From Owenia fusiformis (lineage: Eukaryota > Annelida > Polychaeta > Sabellida > Oweniidae), in the NCBI GenBank assembly GCA_903813345.2, contig CAIIXF020000007.1, positions 5,730 to 69,729 of the forward strand: 64,000 nucleotides of DNA, in the 5' to 3' direction. This document shows positions 12,901 to 25,000 of the stretch, in pieces. The notes beneath the pieces were generated by a model, which was given only the letters and a program-made list of their open reading frames with translations, had not been told where the DNA came from and ran no database searches. The first letter of the stretch is position 1; each line of letters begins with the position of its first letter. The position numbers and the translations under genes are program-made.

Positions 12901-13801
12901 ACCCAGCACTTAACTCTCGTTCACCATTGTTAACATTACCAGGATCACCACAATCACCTGGAAATATGAAAAAGATTCCAGTCAATTATTAATGCACGGT
13001 CAGACGTTTGACATTCTAATGGGTCATGGGAGAAATAAAAAGAAATTAAAATAGCTTCAACAGATACATGCAGATGTATAATATGCTATCATAATTCACA
13101 TATTTTCATATCCACGAAAGTTGCGCGTCTTCGTGTAACTTTCAATAACTGGAACAAACCAAGTGGAACAGGAACAAAGGGATGAATACATTCCTATCAT
13201 CAATAATTTGATATCTTACAATGATAATCCCTCAATCAATTTGACAGTCACGAATAAAATCCCTTCGAAATGTTACCTATCCATTTCTTTGAGTATTCCA
13301 TATTTTATTTCACGTTTAAGAATTTGGAGGAACACTTGCTTACCTTTAGCTTTTGTATTGTTTATACTACTCACAAGTACTGCAATCTAAAACATAAAAA
13401 TGGCTGTTCTAAATCGTTTATCATGTTTTGATGGAGGGACCCAACATTATTAAAGAAGTTTTGCATAAGATATGTGGAAAATGCATCCGTAGTTCTGTAC
13501 GTATATGTTATAATTGTTTTCATAACGATTTCAAGAAACGGTTTTTACAACAACCATGAACCAGTTGAAATACAGCCCCTCTCTCCCAAAATTATTGATA
13601 ACCACCAGGATCTATTTCTTGCTATTTATGTTTGTGTGTAGATTTCTAGAAGTAGTTGTCTCTTTCATGACTGTGTATTGTAATAATAATACTTTTTTGG
13701 CATTTCTCTTTTAGAACTTGTTTAACAAATTTCGAAATAAGTGCACAAGTACATGAAATGTAAAATATTCCACTTACCAAGAGGAAAATTGTTGAATCCA
13801 T
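9916..13801 (-). CDS. Sushi (CCP/SCR) repeat protein with signal peptide, six sushi domains
   Basis: Minus-strand exons, in transcript order, are 13801-13778, 13386-13344, 12957-12766, 12529-12350, 11719-11543, 10920-10567 and 10160-9975. Every junction is GT/AG. After the 24-nt first exon (phase 0), all introns are phase 1, the usual arrangement for shuffled sushi modules. Residues 1-21 (MDSTIFLLIAVLVSSINN...) form a signal peptide split across two exons. Sushi domains lie at about 23-86, 87-146, 147-205, 206-323 (two domains in one exon) and 324-385; each has the four cysteines and the Y-x-C, C-Q-A and W-x-G core. Reading past the last donor-like GTAAGC gives 19 more residues with a short hydrophobic run (SFLLSIAVILGI) and a stop at 9916, for 404 residues in total. 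Otherwise the gene continues in undetected exons. Sushi chains occur in complement regulators, adhesion and surface proteins; no specific role can be assigned. Confidence 0.85.
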
Positions 13802-14465
13802 GCTATGGTGGATTCCTGTCCTATATGATGTGCCTTCAGGAGGACAACGTGGCAAGTTTTGTTATGGAATGTCACTAAGGTCTACCTCCATATCATTTTC
13901 ATTATTAATAACTTTGATGACATTTGCGTTTGTTTGGCATTTTCGAAATCAATATAAAAAAGAATACCATGTCGTGTAGCTTAATAAATAATGCACTTGT
14001 TCAACTATCTCAATGTGGCCGATGTTGTGATCCTTGGACGGACATACATGTACCTCAAGTGCCCAGGTTCATATATATTTTTCAAAATTTGGGATTCAGT
14101 CCCGCATTAAATGTACAGGATGGGCCATTAAAATGAGACACTTTGTGTCAGTAAAACCAGATTTTGCTCATTCACACTTCACATCGGTGAAAGAACGAAG
14201 ATTGCGGATATATTTGTATTCTCCTTTAAGTAAAAATATTTTTTAATATGTAAAGTCCACAATTTAATGTCAGACTTAGACTTTGGTTGCAATCCATGAG
14301 GTATTTTATGCTCAACTTTTTTTAAAATTTACTGACGTGTTTTCTGGTTTAGTTTCATCTTAATAACGCAAAAACCCTGATGTTCTGGTGAATCCTGCCG
14401 GGTTTCGTCTTTTGAAGGCAAAAAAAATGAAGACATTTGATCCATCGAAAGATGGGCAATAAAGA
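13802..14465. promoter_or_regulatory. Shared divergent intergenic region (sushi gene / TMEM30A)
   Basis: The sushi start (13801, minus) and the TMEM30A start (15000, plus) face away from each other with 1.2 kb between them. Promoters for both probably lie here, but I could identify no core element. The part nearer TMEM30A is taken up by a microsatellite. Confidence 0.4.
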
Positions 14466-14700
14466 TATACACTACAATACAATCAGACCATAAAAATACT
14501 ACAATGCATGCAATGCAATGCAGTATAATTCAATGCATTGCAATACAATAGATCTACATGATTACATGATAATGCAATTGCAATGGAATGCAATACAATA
14601 CAATACCATACAATACAATACAATGCCATTGCATTGCATTACAATACAATACCTGTACTGTGACATGATACAATCAATACAATACAATAAAATGCAATGA
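14466..14700. repeat. Degenerate AATAC/AATGC pentanucleotide microsatellite
   Basis: Runs of CAATACAATACAATG with interspersed GCATTGCATT make the region self-complementary in places. It lies about 300 bases upstream of the TMEM30A start codon. Confidence 0.85.
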
Positions 14701-14999
14701 GATACGACAATCTCGGAGTATACCCCGGGATTAGGCCTATACTGATCGTGACATTTGAAATTTACATGGACGTTGAACATAAATATGATAGTGTAGCAAG
14801 GGCTGGTTTATTGTAAGATGATGATATCTTACCTATATGATCTAATATTTATTTCTTCATGGTAATAATATATTCAGCATTTGAGCTTTTTATCAGTATT
14901 CAATTCAACTCCCGGGGCACTTTTTTCTTACAATTTCGTTCAGTGTACAAATTCAAAACGAGGTCAAATTAATGATTTCCTGAAACAAATATTGTGAAA

Positions 15000-17900
15000 A
15001 TGTCTACTCCTATTAGCGATGAAAAAACAAAAAGTAAACGTCCTAAAGGTAAGATATTAACGTAATCTTTCACAGATTTATTTCATGACATAATTCGCCT
15101 ATGAGCGGACACATGTATTGACGATAATTTCTCGTCTAACTTTTGGACCACAGGAAATTGAATCAAGTTCAATCAAGTCCTTTTTGGTTACTTCCTGCGA
15201 AAGCTATTTGGATTTTGATATAATGGCTTTCCCACGGAGCATTTGGACAGCTGAATGATAGTGACCTTTGAAATCGAATTAAGTCGATCAGCGGCTTACT
15301 TTTGGTCTCTAACTGTGTCTTACATCAGTTTCAATCTCTAAGTATTAGAGCGCTGAAATGCTTCTTTTTCGATCAAGACTTGTTAATTGTTCATCGAGTG
15401 AATGTTTTTTAGACCTATTTCCAATATGGCGGTTTGCTAGGAGCGAGATACGCAACGAACGGAATGAATTTTGAGAATTAGTCATGTTCGGACAACCTCT
15501 GGAGATTTACGAAAATGTCCGAGCAGAAAACACCATATTGGAATTTGGCAGTTAAAACATTCACTCGACTAGAGTCCATTTCACTGCTTCATTTCGTCAG
15601 TAGAACGGCAAAAATAAGAAATTGGGAGACCATTGTGCAATAATATATGGAAAAGTATATTCATAATGTACATGAATGACATTTGTATATTTCAGATTTT
15701 TTAGTTTTTTGTGCAATAAGCCTGGGCCGTCTTGTAATTTGAAGAATTTCAGCCATGTTAATCTTATTGAAAATAACATGGCAGAGAAACATCCAAATAT
15801 AAGAGGCCACACACTTTATAAGCCAAACTAGAAGCAATCCAAGATATACAAATGTCATTCATGTACATTATGAATATACTTTTCCATACAGAGGTGGCGT
15901 TAACGCAATTTTTTACGTTTTTTACTCACATTTTTGCAACTCTGACGCAAATATTCATTGTCTACCGAGTCTTTCTGACGCACGTTTGTTTCACATGCAA
16001 AATCCCCGCTTGGTACTTGGTTAAATTGATCCCTATACGTGAAAATACGTGATTGATCAAATTTATAATTTTGCTAATTCCGGAAATCTAACATTTCGTT
16101 CAGCGCAATCGAGCCTCCTTCCTACCGATCATTTTCTTATTTCGGTATTTCATATAATTTTTAAAGCCCTGTGATTCAGATTCAATGATAAACTTGAAAA
16201 CATTGATCGATCCCTCGATTTGTTTATCTCGTGTGCTAGGGGGCGTATCAAAAATGCAATAAAACGAACATAACATTGAACATGGACTTCAAATAGAAAT
16301 CAAATAGAAATCAAATAGAAGTCCATGCATTGAACAATAATTTATTAATTTCATACTCCCTTCTAAGGATTTTAGTGATCGTATATTTATCTAAATTACC
16401 GCATAAAATCTTTCCTTGAATGTTCACACGCTAGATTTACGAACCTTTAGTTTCCTTCGCAAGTTCGCAAAATTCCTTCGCTAAGTTAGCAAGTTTCCTT
16501 GAGCCGTCCCCTTCATCAGCATGCGCAGATGTAATGCGCAGTAGGTTTATCAATGGTGCTCACAGTGACCGATCTATCGTAAGTTTTCACCAAGTATTTT
16601 CAATTAACTCCCTCAAGTTAAGATCTTCAATTCACTAGATCTGAAGCTGATCCTATGAAGATAGATAATGGGCACATGAAAATCCAGTCGATCGCACATT
16701 AAGGGGGGTAATGATGATAAATTAGGTATGAAAACAAATCTACTTTCGGTTTCATTTTATAATTACAAGGTTCTACCGTATTCAATTTAAATGATGCCCA
16801 GTATTGTGGTCGGACTTATATTGCCGTTTTAGACTTTGGAATGATTGCAAAAATGTTGAATTTCAACATGAAACGCTTTGACCCCAATTTGTGTAACTCC
16901 ACACAGGGAGAAACTCCTCTCCCACTCCATTCACACCCATGACTCGCTGGACCAGATAATCAGATGATTAATAGTGACATTTTTCTTGCAATTGCCTAAT
17001 TAATTAATAGTTAGTTGTTAATGTGCTATAAGAGTACAATAAAAGGTATGCACAAAATCAAAAAATAGATTTTGTATGTGGTTTCTACATTTTGTATGCA
17101 TTTTTACTCAAGAAAAACACTTTTATAGCTTTGACTCAACTTTTTTTCTTGTGACTCACTTTTTTGAAACTACCTGAGTCATGATGACTCACAAAAATAT
17201 ATGCCTACCGCCACCGCTGCCATATATTATTGCACAATGGTCTCCCAATTTCTTATTTTTGCCGTTCTACTGACGAAATGAACCAGTGAAATTTTTTCTA
17301 ACAATTACAAGTCTTGATCGAAAAGGAAGTAATTCAGCGCTCCAATACTTGCACGGAAGGATGATAATGATGTATAACATAGTTAGAGAACAAAAGTAGG
17401 CCGCTGATCGACTTAATTCGATTTCAAAGGTCACTATTAGTCAGCTGTCCACTTCCCCGTTTGAGAGCCATAAGTTTCAAAATCTAACATGGCTCTCTTT
17501 TTGAGCATCTTATTTACAATTTCCTTGACCCGTTTGACCTTAAGGTGACTGTTAACTTAATCGATTTTCAGAAAAAATTGAAAATTTCACAATCTTGAAA
17601 TTTTCAAACTCTTCCTGAGAAGTCGTTTTTATTATTTCACATATGCTTGTGCACTGTAATCATTACAAAGACATCAAAGAACAACAAAAAAATTTAGTTT
17701 GAGAAAAAAAGTGCCGTTTAAAGAATTTGAGAAGATTGTTTTCTAGGAGTAGCCCGTGAAAAACCACTGATTCAAAATATCTGAACATTTCAGAAAATAT
17801 ACTTCAAGCATATATCAAAAACGAAGGAGCAATGGAAATTTGAAAAATTACCCGATAAAAAAATTAGCATCAAAATAAGGAAAAAAGTACACTTCTCAAA

Positions 17901-20900
17901 TTGTTTTTTTCTATTTTTTTTAAATTTATATGAGAGATTTCAAAATTCTAAAGCTCCTTCCATTTTGGGCTATATTAAAGGGATGTTTCAGAGAAATTAG
18001 AAAAAAAAATGTTCAGGGACCTTTGCCGTGCTACTCTTTGTGTCAATTTTTCTGTCACATTTTCAGAGGACTCAAATTCCCATTCCAAAATGGTTAATGT
18101 TTCTATTTGCATTACCACAGTGAGCCTGGTTATATAAATGATAAGTGGAACTAAAAAATTGAGAGAAAATCCAACCAAAAGACAGTTAATTTTGATGGTC
18201 AGATTATACTCAAATGCCATGTGCTTCCTGGTTTCAGCCATCTTGGATTTTTTGATTAAGTTATAAGTTACCTTAAAAAAAAAAGACATAATATTCACTA
18301 CATGTCTACTTACCAGTATGTAATAGATCCTTTGTAGTGGTTGGAGGTAACTTACTCACTTCGAGAGCCATGTTAGATTTTGAAATTATGGCTCTTCATC
18401 GGAGCTATGGACAGCTGAATAATAGTGACCTTTAAAACACTGATAATGCGATCAGCGCCTTACTTTGTTCTATAACTGTGTCCTACATCAGTATCATCCA
18501 TCCTTGCAAGAATTGGAGTACTTCCTTTTCGATCAAGACTTGTAATTGTATTTGTGTACATTTTTCAATTTAGATTGTCTCGACTTTTTGGTGATTTTGA
18601 AGACATGTCTGCACTTCATAGTTCAAAATAAACTTCTGTAGTTATTTGACACCACCTTTTAATTTGCCCCACTGACCTTTTATTGTTTCTCAAAACATAT
18701 TCTCTCAAAATCAGGAAATTAGGGTGATGAGCAGGGAAATTTTGTAGGGAATTTCAGTCATACTATTGAAAGCCCAAATTTGCTAACTAGATAATGGCAA
18801 CTCCGCAGAGTAGCAAATCCCAACGAACAAAATATCAATTACCGAATTCCAATCAATTATACTCATTACTTGAGTATAAATTGAAAAATTTAGATTTTAG
18901 AATTGCGAATTCCTGCAAAGCAGCCATTTTGAATTTTCTGAGGTACAAATCTGAAGAATCATACCATAATTGTGATCTACTCCAAAATTCCTTCAATTTG
19001 AGTATAATATAGCCATACTTTGAAGGGATCGAAAAATTATTGCGAAATTGTACATTAGACGGCCATTTTGAATTTAACGAGGCTCGAATCAGAAAAAAGA
19101 TACAATATTTGCAATCTACTCTTAATTGCCTTTCATTTGAGTGTAATAAAGCTATACTTCAGAAAGATCTAAAAATTAGCGAAAATTACTGTTTTCCTGA
19201 CCCCCCATACACGGCCCCTGGGGGTCAGGATGAAAAACACAGAATATATGTGAAAAAGATAGATGTTGCGAATATACTACCAAAATTTCAAACAATAATA
19301 TTAATTACTTTGGTTTAGAATGAAAAATTTATGATTTTTGCGAAAAAGTCCTGTCATTTTTAAAGCGGCGGCCATCTTGAAAAAACTATTCACCAATTTA
19401 CATCTTTCCACTAAATATGAAGAAAATCTGTCAACTCTTATTTGAGTTATCTTCCGGACGGACGGACGGACGGACTGACTGACGGACGGACGGAGGGCTT
19501 CACTATATCCCTACCGAACTTCGTTCGTTGGGATAATTACTGGTCAAAAGAGTTAAAGATTAACGTTTATAATCATCACTTTAAACATGCCTTTTGAAGT
19601 TTCAACAGAGGTCTTTTAAATGCAATTTCACCATGTTATCCCAGTATCCATGGTACTTAAATAAAATAAAAAATAAAAATACAAAATATACTGTATTACA
19701 GTTACTGGAATGCTGGAATACATACATGTACTTTAAATTTATTTCAGATACAAAGTTCAAACAACAGAAGTTACCTGCTTGGCAGCCCATACTCACTGCA
19801 GGAACAGTCCTACCAGCATTCTTCGCAATAGGAATAGCTTTCATACCTCTAGGGGTCGCCCTTCTCATCACAGCAAATAATGTAAGTCACTATAGCTTTC
19901 ATACCTCTAGGAGTAGCCCTTCTCATCACAGCAAATAATGTAAGTCACGAAAGCTTTTATACCTCTAGGGGTACCCCTTCTCATCAGCAAATAATGTAAG
20001 TCACTATAGCTTTCATACCTCTAGGGGTAGCCCTTCTCATCACAGCAAATAATGTAAGTCACTATAGCTTTCATACTTCTAGGGGTAGCCCTTCTCATCA
20101 CAGCAAATAATGTAAGTCACTATAGCTTTCATACTTCTAGGGGTAGCCCTTCTCAACACAGCAAATAATGTAAGTCACTATAGCTTTCATACTTCTAAGG
20201 GTAGCCCTTCTCATTCACAGCAAATAATGTAAGTCACTATAGCTTTCATACTTCTAGGGGTAGCCCTTCTCATCACAGCAAATAATGTAAGTCACTATAG
20301 CTTTCATACTTCTAGGGGTAGCCCTTCTCATCACAGCAAATAATGTAAGTCACTATAGCTTTCATACTTCTAGGGGTAGCCCTTCTCAACACAGCAAATA
20401 ATGTAAGTCACTATAGCTTTCATACTTCTAGGGGTAGCCCTTCTCAACACAGCAAATAATGTAAGTCACTATAGCTTTCATACTTCTAGGGGTAGCCCTT
20501 CTCATCACAGCAAATAATGTAAGTCACTATAGCTTTCATACCTCTAGGGGTAGCCCTTCTCATCACAGCAAATAATATAAGTCACGAAAGCTTTCATACC
20601 TCTAGGGGTAGCCCTTCTCATCACAGCAAATAATGTAAGTCACGAAAGCTTTACCTAAAACTAAAGTGAAAATACTTATAGCATCTTATTTATCCCCACT
20701 TCTATTCTGTTCTCGAAAATGTGTCATCTTCTTTCCAGAATCACATGTCATAACTTAAACTTTAACACATATTAAGTCACTTTGAAACAATGAATTAGTC
20801 ACAGTAGTTTACATATTTACTGTTGCCATGTCCCAGTTTGTCAACTTATTCCCCAATTATTATAAAATTGAACAGAAACTATATTACTTGTAACAACTTG

Positions 20901-23900
20901 AATCTTATCAGTTATTACACGTTTCAGCATGTGATACGGGAAATATTCCACGAAAGTAAAAAAGCTGCGCTTTCGTGGTGATACTTTTTTATCACATACT
21001 ATGTAGAAATCTAGTGTTTTGATTAGAGCTTTCTTTGACGTTCTAACTTCTAGTTCCCCAAATGACAAATTCATCATTTCTAAGAAATAATAACATAGCC
21101 TATATGTGACGTCATTTTGAATTAGGAAAGAATAGAATGAAGTTGTATGACGTCATTGCATTACCATAGACAATGTGTGGTACGTGTGCTCGTATCATAT
21201 GGAATTTATGTGATACGGGAAATATGTCATAGAAAGCAACCAATCAAATCACTAGATTTCTACATAGTGTGATAATGATCAATACTGCATGAAGACTCTA
21301 ATTATTTGAAATGTTCACAATATGCGATTTTAAAATGAGTAAATGTGAAACATTAATTAATAGTTTAGTATACTGTACATGTGCTGCATATATGTAAACT
21401 TAAGTCTGTGAGTTATGTTTCATAATATTCAATTTTTAAGGCTAGTATTCTGTTCCTTCTTGGAAAAGTAAACTATGAGTCAGCTTTAAAATTATGTCAA
21501 ACAATTTGCATGCTTTTTCTATGTCTGTTCTGATGATGTTAAAATGTAGAATTGGTGACTATGTTTATGTTTTAGGTCCAGGAGAAGATAGTTGAATATA
21601 CAACAGACAACTGTGTATCATTAAGCAACCCAACAGAGACATGTGCAAAGTTCCTTGAAAACAAGGACAATGTTGGCCAAATGTGCAATTGCAGGGTCAC
21701 CTTTAACCTCACAGATGATTTCCAGGTGAGCCAATTGAATTGTTAGGAACACTTTTAAAAGAATGTATTGTACATTTTGTAATTGGGTTCTTGTTATTTC
21801 ATCCATCTCATTTAAATTAATCAACAATTATGGGTTCTTTTATTTGAGTCATCGGGGAAATATTTTCTGAATGGACACATATACATGAAGGTCGTTCAAT
21901 AAATACTTCAATACAAATGATCTTAATTTGTTATTTGGATGGGAATCAAGATGAAATTTCCATAAATTAAAGACAATATGTATGTCTTTATTTTATACAG
22001 ACCAAATATTATGAATTACAATTTGAAAACTGTATTTTGATCTGTGTTAAATGCATTATTTATTGACTTTCCCAAAACAAAAGAAGCAGCTTGGCACTAG
22101 TTGCTAACAACAATACACATTTATTGTACTTACTCGATTATATTTTCAAGTGTATACAGAATATTGATTTCTTGCAAAAATGATCTCCTATTACTGTATT
22201 ATTTATTACAGTCTATATTACAGATATTAAGTGTGTCTTGATAAAATAATGTATCATATTATATGGAGCATGTTCTTGTAGGGAAATGTCTTCATGTACT
22301 ATGGACTTTCAAACTTCTACCAGAATCATAGGAGGTATGTGAAGTCTCGCGATGACTATCAGCTGCTTGGCAAAGGTGGAGCTGCATCAGAATGTGAACC
22401 ATATAGGAACTACCAGTACAATGACTCCACCCCTGAAATACCATATGCTCCATGTGGAGCCATTGCTAACAGCCTCTTTAATGGTGAATAGCTATTAATC
22501 TGTAAATCTTTCTGTAGTTATTTTCCTAATGATTGAAATGAGAGGGGAATTTAAGAGTACACTCTGTGGATCAATAGAAATGTAACGTGTATAATATCTG
22601 ATATACTGTTTATTTTAGTGACATAAATAGCAGCCATAGAAAGATGGTCTGAAGTCATTGTAAATTGGGTGCAGTATATTCATTTCTATTGCTCCTTGTA
22701 GTATTTTTCAGGAAAGGCACACTTTCTTTTTACTGTTGAAACTAGATCTCGCTACTCCATGTTTGCAAAGGTTTAAATGATGAGTCTGCAAACAAAATTT
22801 AGTGAATTCTGCAAGAGAAAATGCCAATATTTTGTGAATTCTAGGATTTCTATGAAAAATGTGCAAATAATTTTTGAAAATACAGGGATAGACTTTCATG
22901 AAGTCAGAGGTATTTTATATGAAAAAAGATTTTTTACAAAAACATTGAGACAGTTTTTCATGGATGTACTGCCATGGAGAAAAACAATGCAAAAACAAGT
23001 GAAGCTCTTGAAACTGTAACTTACAAAGGGAAGGCTGATTATTCATCTTCCATTTTGTCACTCACTATTGTGGAAATAAATCAAAGTTCAAGAAATCATA
23101 ACTCTGCGGGCCAAAGCTGATTCTGTGCATGCGCATGCTAACTGAACACAGAAATCTGATAATACTATTTATTTTATCTGACATTAATAGCAGGCATAGA
23201 AAGATGGTCTGAAATCATTGTAAATTGGTTGCAGTATTATATTCATTTCTAGTTTAATTGTAAATATATTGCCCCTTGTAGTATTTTTCATGAAAGGCAC
23301 ACTGTAAAACAGTAAGATTTTCCAATTATATGTATTTTTTCTTTAGATTCGTTCACTCTGACATATAATGCTGCCAGTGGTGACATCCCTGTAGGACTCA
23401 ACAGGAGGGGAATAGCTTGGTCTACAGATAGAGATGTCAAGTTCAGGAATCCACCAGGGGCATCCCTTGATGAAGGTAGAAACACTTTTAAAGCAACCAT
23501 CAGCAATAAATCGAATGCACTCACTAAACCCATGAATATTTACAGGGTGGGCCAAAAAAAACGCCACTTTTTTTTCAAAATGCTATAACTTTTTTAATTT
23601 TTGGTACAAAATCATAATTTGCATACCAAATGAAACTTGAAGTTGTTATCTAGCCATGGATCATGAATTGTGCACTTTTACTTGAATAAAATATGTCACC
23701 AGCGCCTCACTTAAACATGTGGTGTGCCATGAGAAATATTAAAGCATAATTTGCAAAATGTTCCTGAACTGATATGGCCTGATGACCGCCAAGCTAATAG
23801 CCCTGATGCAAACCCCAGTGAGTATAGGGTATGGGAAGGTCCCCAGGAGATTGTATGAAGGCATCCAATTTAAAAAATTGCTCAACTAAAGCTGGCAATT

Positions 23901-24980
23901 AAGACATGTTGAAAATTTTCTAGCTAACATTCCATTGATACTGCTATATCAGCAAGGCGACTAAAACTAAAATCTATCATCAAATAGGGTGGCGGACCAA
24001 TACTCCTATTCGCGTTAAGAGTTCAGGTGGTAATTTACATAAATATCTCCCATGATGCATCGCTTTGGAAGGGACAAATTTTCAATGGCCCTCCGAACGA
24101 GTCGATTATTCTGAACGTTTCTCAGCTTCTGATCTTCCATCAGCCCTCAAGCATAGTTATATAATCCTATCTATTCAATAATCAGAAAGATAATCGGAGA
24201 TTCAAAGTAACATTATTTATATTTTTTCTATCTTCGATGGCGTCTGAGCAATTTCTGGGATTTCAGTGACGTCACTGGAATTGGACGGCATTTTTAACTA
24301 CAGATTTCTTCGGATTTGGGGATAATAGTTCAAAAAGCTTTGTCATATATCTTAATTGCATACATACCTATCGTTTGTGCAAATGAAACTCTACATAAAT
24401 GTTTAATAGAGTTGCAGTGCGGCATTGGAAATAGCACCCCTGTGTAATCCAATGGGAAAGAACCCGGATGTCGACGAAGTTGTACCATACATGAGAGCTC
24501 TTCAAACGGGAAATAGCTAAACTGAACGAAATTAAACGTTATCGCGTATTGGTATATTGAACTCCTCTTTTAGATCAAATATTATCCAAGTTGAAGGACT
24601 TGTTACATTTAATTATTACTAAGAACCCCTGGCTCTATATAACTGCAAAGTTTGGGGTATGTAGGTTGGAAAATAAAAAGGTTATAGTGTCTTGAAAAAA
24701 AAGTGGCGTTTTTTTGGGCCCACCCTGTATATAAACATAACACTTAATGTTTCAGCCTTTGCAAATACCCGGCAGCCAATGAACTGGCAACATAATATCA
24801 CACAGCTAGACCCTGATGACCCAGATAACAATGGCTACCAGAATGAAGACCTGATTGTATGGATGAGGACAGCTGCCCTGCCAACATTCCGCAAGCTTTA
24901 CAGGAAGATTAACCACAACTCAGATCCTGTCTTTAACGGAAAACTCCCTAAGGGACAATATACATTAGATATCAACTATG
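15000..24980 (+). CDS. TMEM30A: TMEM30A/CDC50 flippase beta subunit (3' end lost in gap)
   Basis: Visible coding exons are 15000-15048, 19748-19881, 21576-21725, 22282-22483, 23347-23475 and 24756-24980. Phases 1, 0, 0, 1 and 1 join without error to give 296 residues. The protein is the CDC50 subunit that P4-ATPase lipid flippases need for ER exit and activity. Diagnostic features are [20 protein letters not shown] before the first membrane segment (about 33-58), [39 protein letters not shown], and [16 protein letters not shown]. The ectodomain has paired cysteines and N-glycosylation sites (NLT, NDS, NIT). By comparison with vertebrate TMEM30A (about 360 residues), about 60 C-terminal residues with the second membrane helix are missing and should lie in the N run at 25001-25500. 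Intron 1 carries nested transposons, intron 2 a junction-derived minisatellite and intron 5 a mariner copy. TMEM30B is less likely because that vertebrate paralog is intronless. Confidence 0.95.
15195..17505. mobile_element. Long fold-back element in TMEM30A intron 1, interrupted by a second element
   Basis: Arm A (about 15195-15691) is the inverted match of arm B (about 15848-15888 continued at 17225-17505). The inner part, around CCATTGTGCAATAATATATG, is nearly identical; the outer part, around GTGACCTTTGAAATCGAATT, is more diverged. The spacer is ~156 bp. Arm B is split by the insertion at 15889-17219. A third, direct-orientation copy of the outer arm lies at 18360-18555. There is no coding capacity. 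Confidence 0.8.
15889..17219. mobile_element. Non-autonomous DNA transposon with 11-bp TIR and 5-bp target duplication
   Basis: The ends are CAGAGGTGGCG and CGCCACCGCTG (10 of 11 positions match as inverted repeats), flanked by CCATA at 15884-15888 and 17220-17224. Removing the element and one CCATA restores exactly the sequence present in the opposite fold-back arm (around 15640-15680). CAG-first ends are typical of hAT elements; 5-bp duplications are described for some hAT groups, so this assignment is tentative. The interior includes a small hairpin near 16281-16327 with AAATAGAAATC tandem copies. No transposase frame is seen. Confidence 0.75.
17506..18359. other. TMEM30A intron 1, no feature recognised
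   Basis: AT-rich intronic sequence between copies of the fold-back arm. A 107-codon minus-strand open frame at 17975-18298 has no recognisable domain and is probably chance. Confidence 0.4.
18360..18555 (+). repeat. Third copy of the fold-back outer arm
   Basis: Matches 15200-15400 in direct orientation and 17300-17500 inverted (shared GGACAGCTGAATAATAGTGACC and TTTTCGATCAAGACTTGT). It agrees better with the inverted arm at GAGAGCCATGTTAGATTTTG. Confidence 0.75.
18775..19534 (-). repeat. Dispersed ~750-bp repeat, copy A
   Basis: Inverted homolog of 26612-27320. On the minus strand it starts TTATCCCAACGAACGAAGTT, then a GTCC-rich microsatellite, then AAGATGGCCGCCGCTTTAAA, and ends near GATTTGCTACTCTGCGGAG. 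The plus-strand frames at 18794-19012 and 19040-19318 lie wholly inside it and are not host genes. Confidence 0.85.
19838..20655 (+). repeat. 58-bp minisatellite duplicating the TMEM30A exon 2/intron 2 junction
   Basis: The last ~44 bases of exon 2 (coding for [15 protein letters not shown]) and the first ~14 of intron 2 are repeated 13 further times. Donor-like GTAAGTCAC recurs at 19940, 19996, 20054, 20112, 20170, 20229, 20287, 20345, 20403, 20461, 20519 and 20635, with one mutated copy (ATAAGTCAC) at 20577. Spacing is 58 with single 56- and 59-bp units. The true donor is at 19882. Copies are nearly identical, so expansion is recent. Confidence 0.95.
20930..21273. repeat. Fold-back repeat in TMEM30A intron 2
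   Basis: ACTATGTAGAAATCTAGTG (about 20998) and its complement CACTAGATTTCTACATAGT (about 21250) pair as an inverted repeat. TGTGATACGGGAAATAT occurs directly at about 20930 and 21211. Confidence 0.7.
22590..23310 (+). repeat. Direct duplication in TMEM30A intron 4
   Basis: About 22590-22725 and 23160-23305 are direct copies (shared GCATAGAAAGATGGTCTGAA and CCTTGTAGTATTTTTC, the first allowing one mismatch). The second copy has a ~25-bp insertion. The sequence between them has no recognised feature. Confidence 0.75.
23543..24727. mobile_element. Decayed mariner-type transposon in TMEM30A intron 5
   Basis: The ~36-bp terminal inverted repeats start CAGGGTGGGCC(A/C)AAAAAAA and continue CGCCACTTTTTTTTCAA. 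They are flanked by TA at 23541-23542 and 24728-24729, the Tc1/mariner target duplication. Around 23775-23850 the plus strand still reads a broken transposase C-terminal fragment resembling [15 protein letters not shown], the conserved SPDLNPxxYxVW block. About 23990-24600 is unlike transposase and may be a later insertion. No intact frame is left. Confidence 0.85.
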
Positions 24981-25000
24981 GTATCCTTTTTATTAAGATA

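Noticed and set aside
17975-18298. 107-codon minus-strand frame in TMEM30A intron 1
   Set aside because: No domain seen, AT-rich composition, and located among fold-back arm copies; probably chance.
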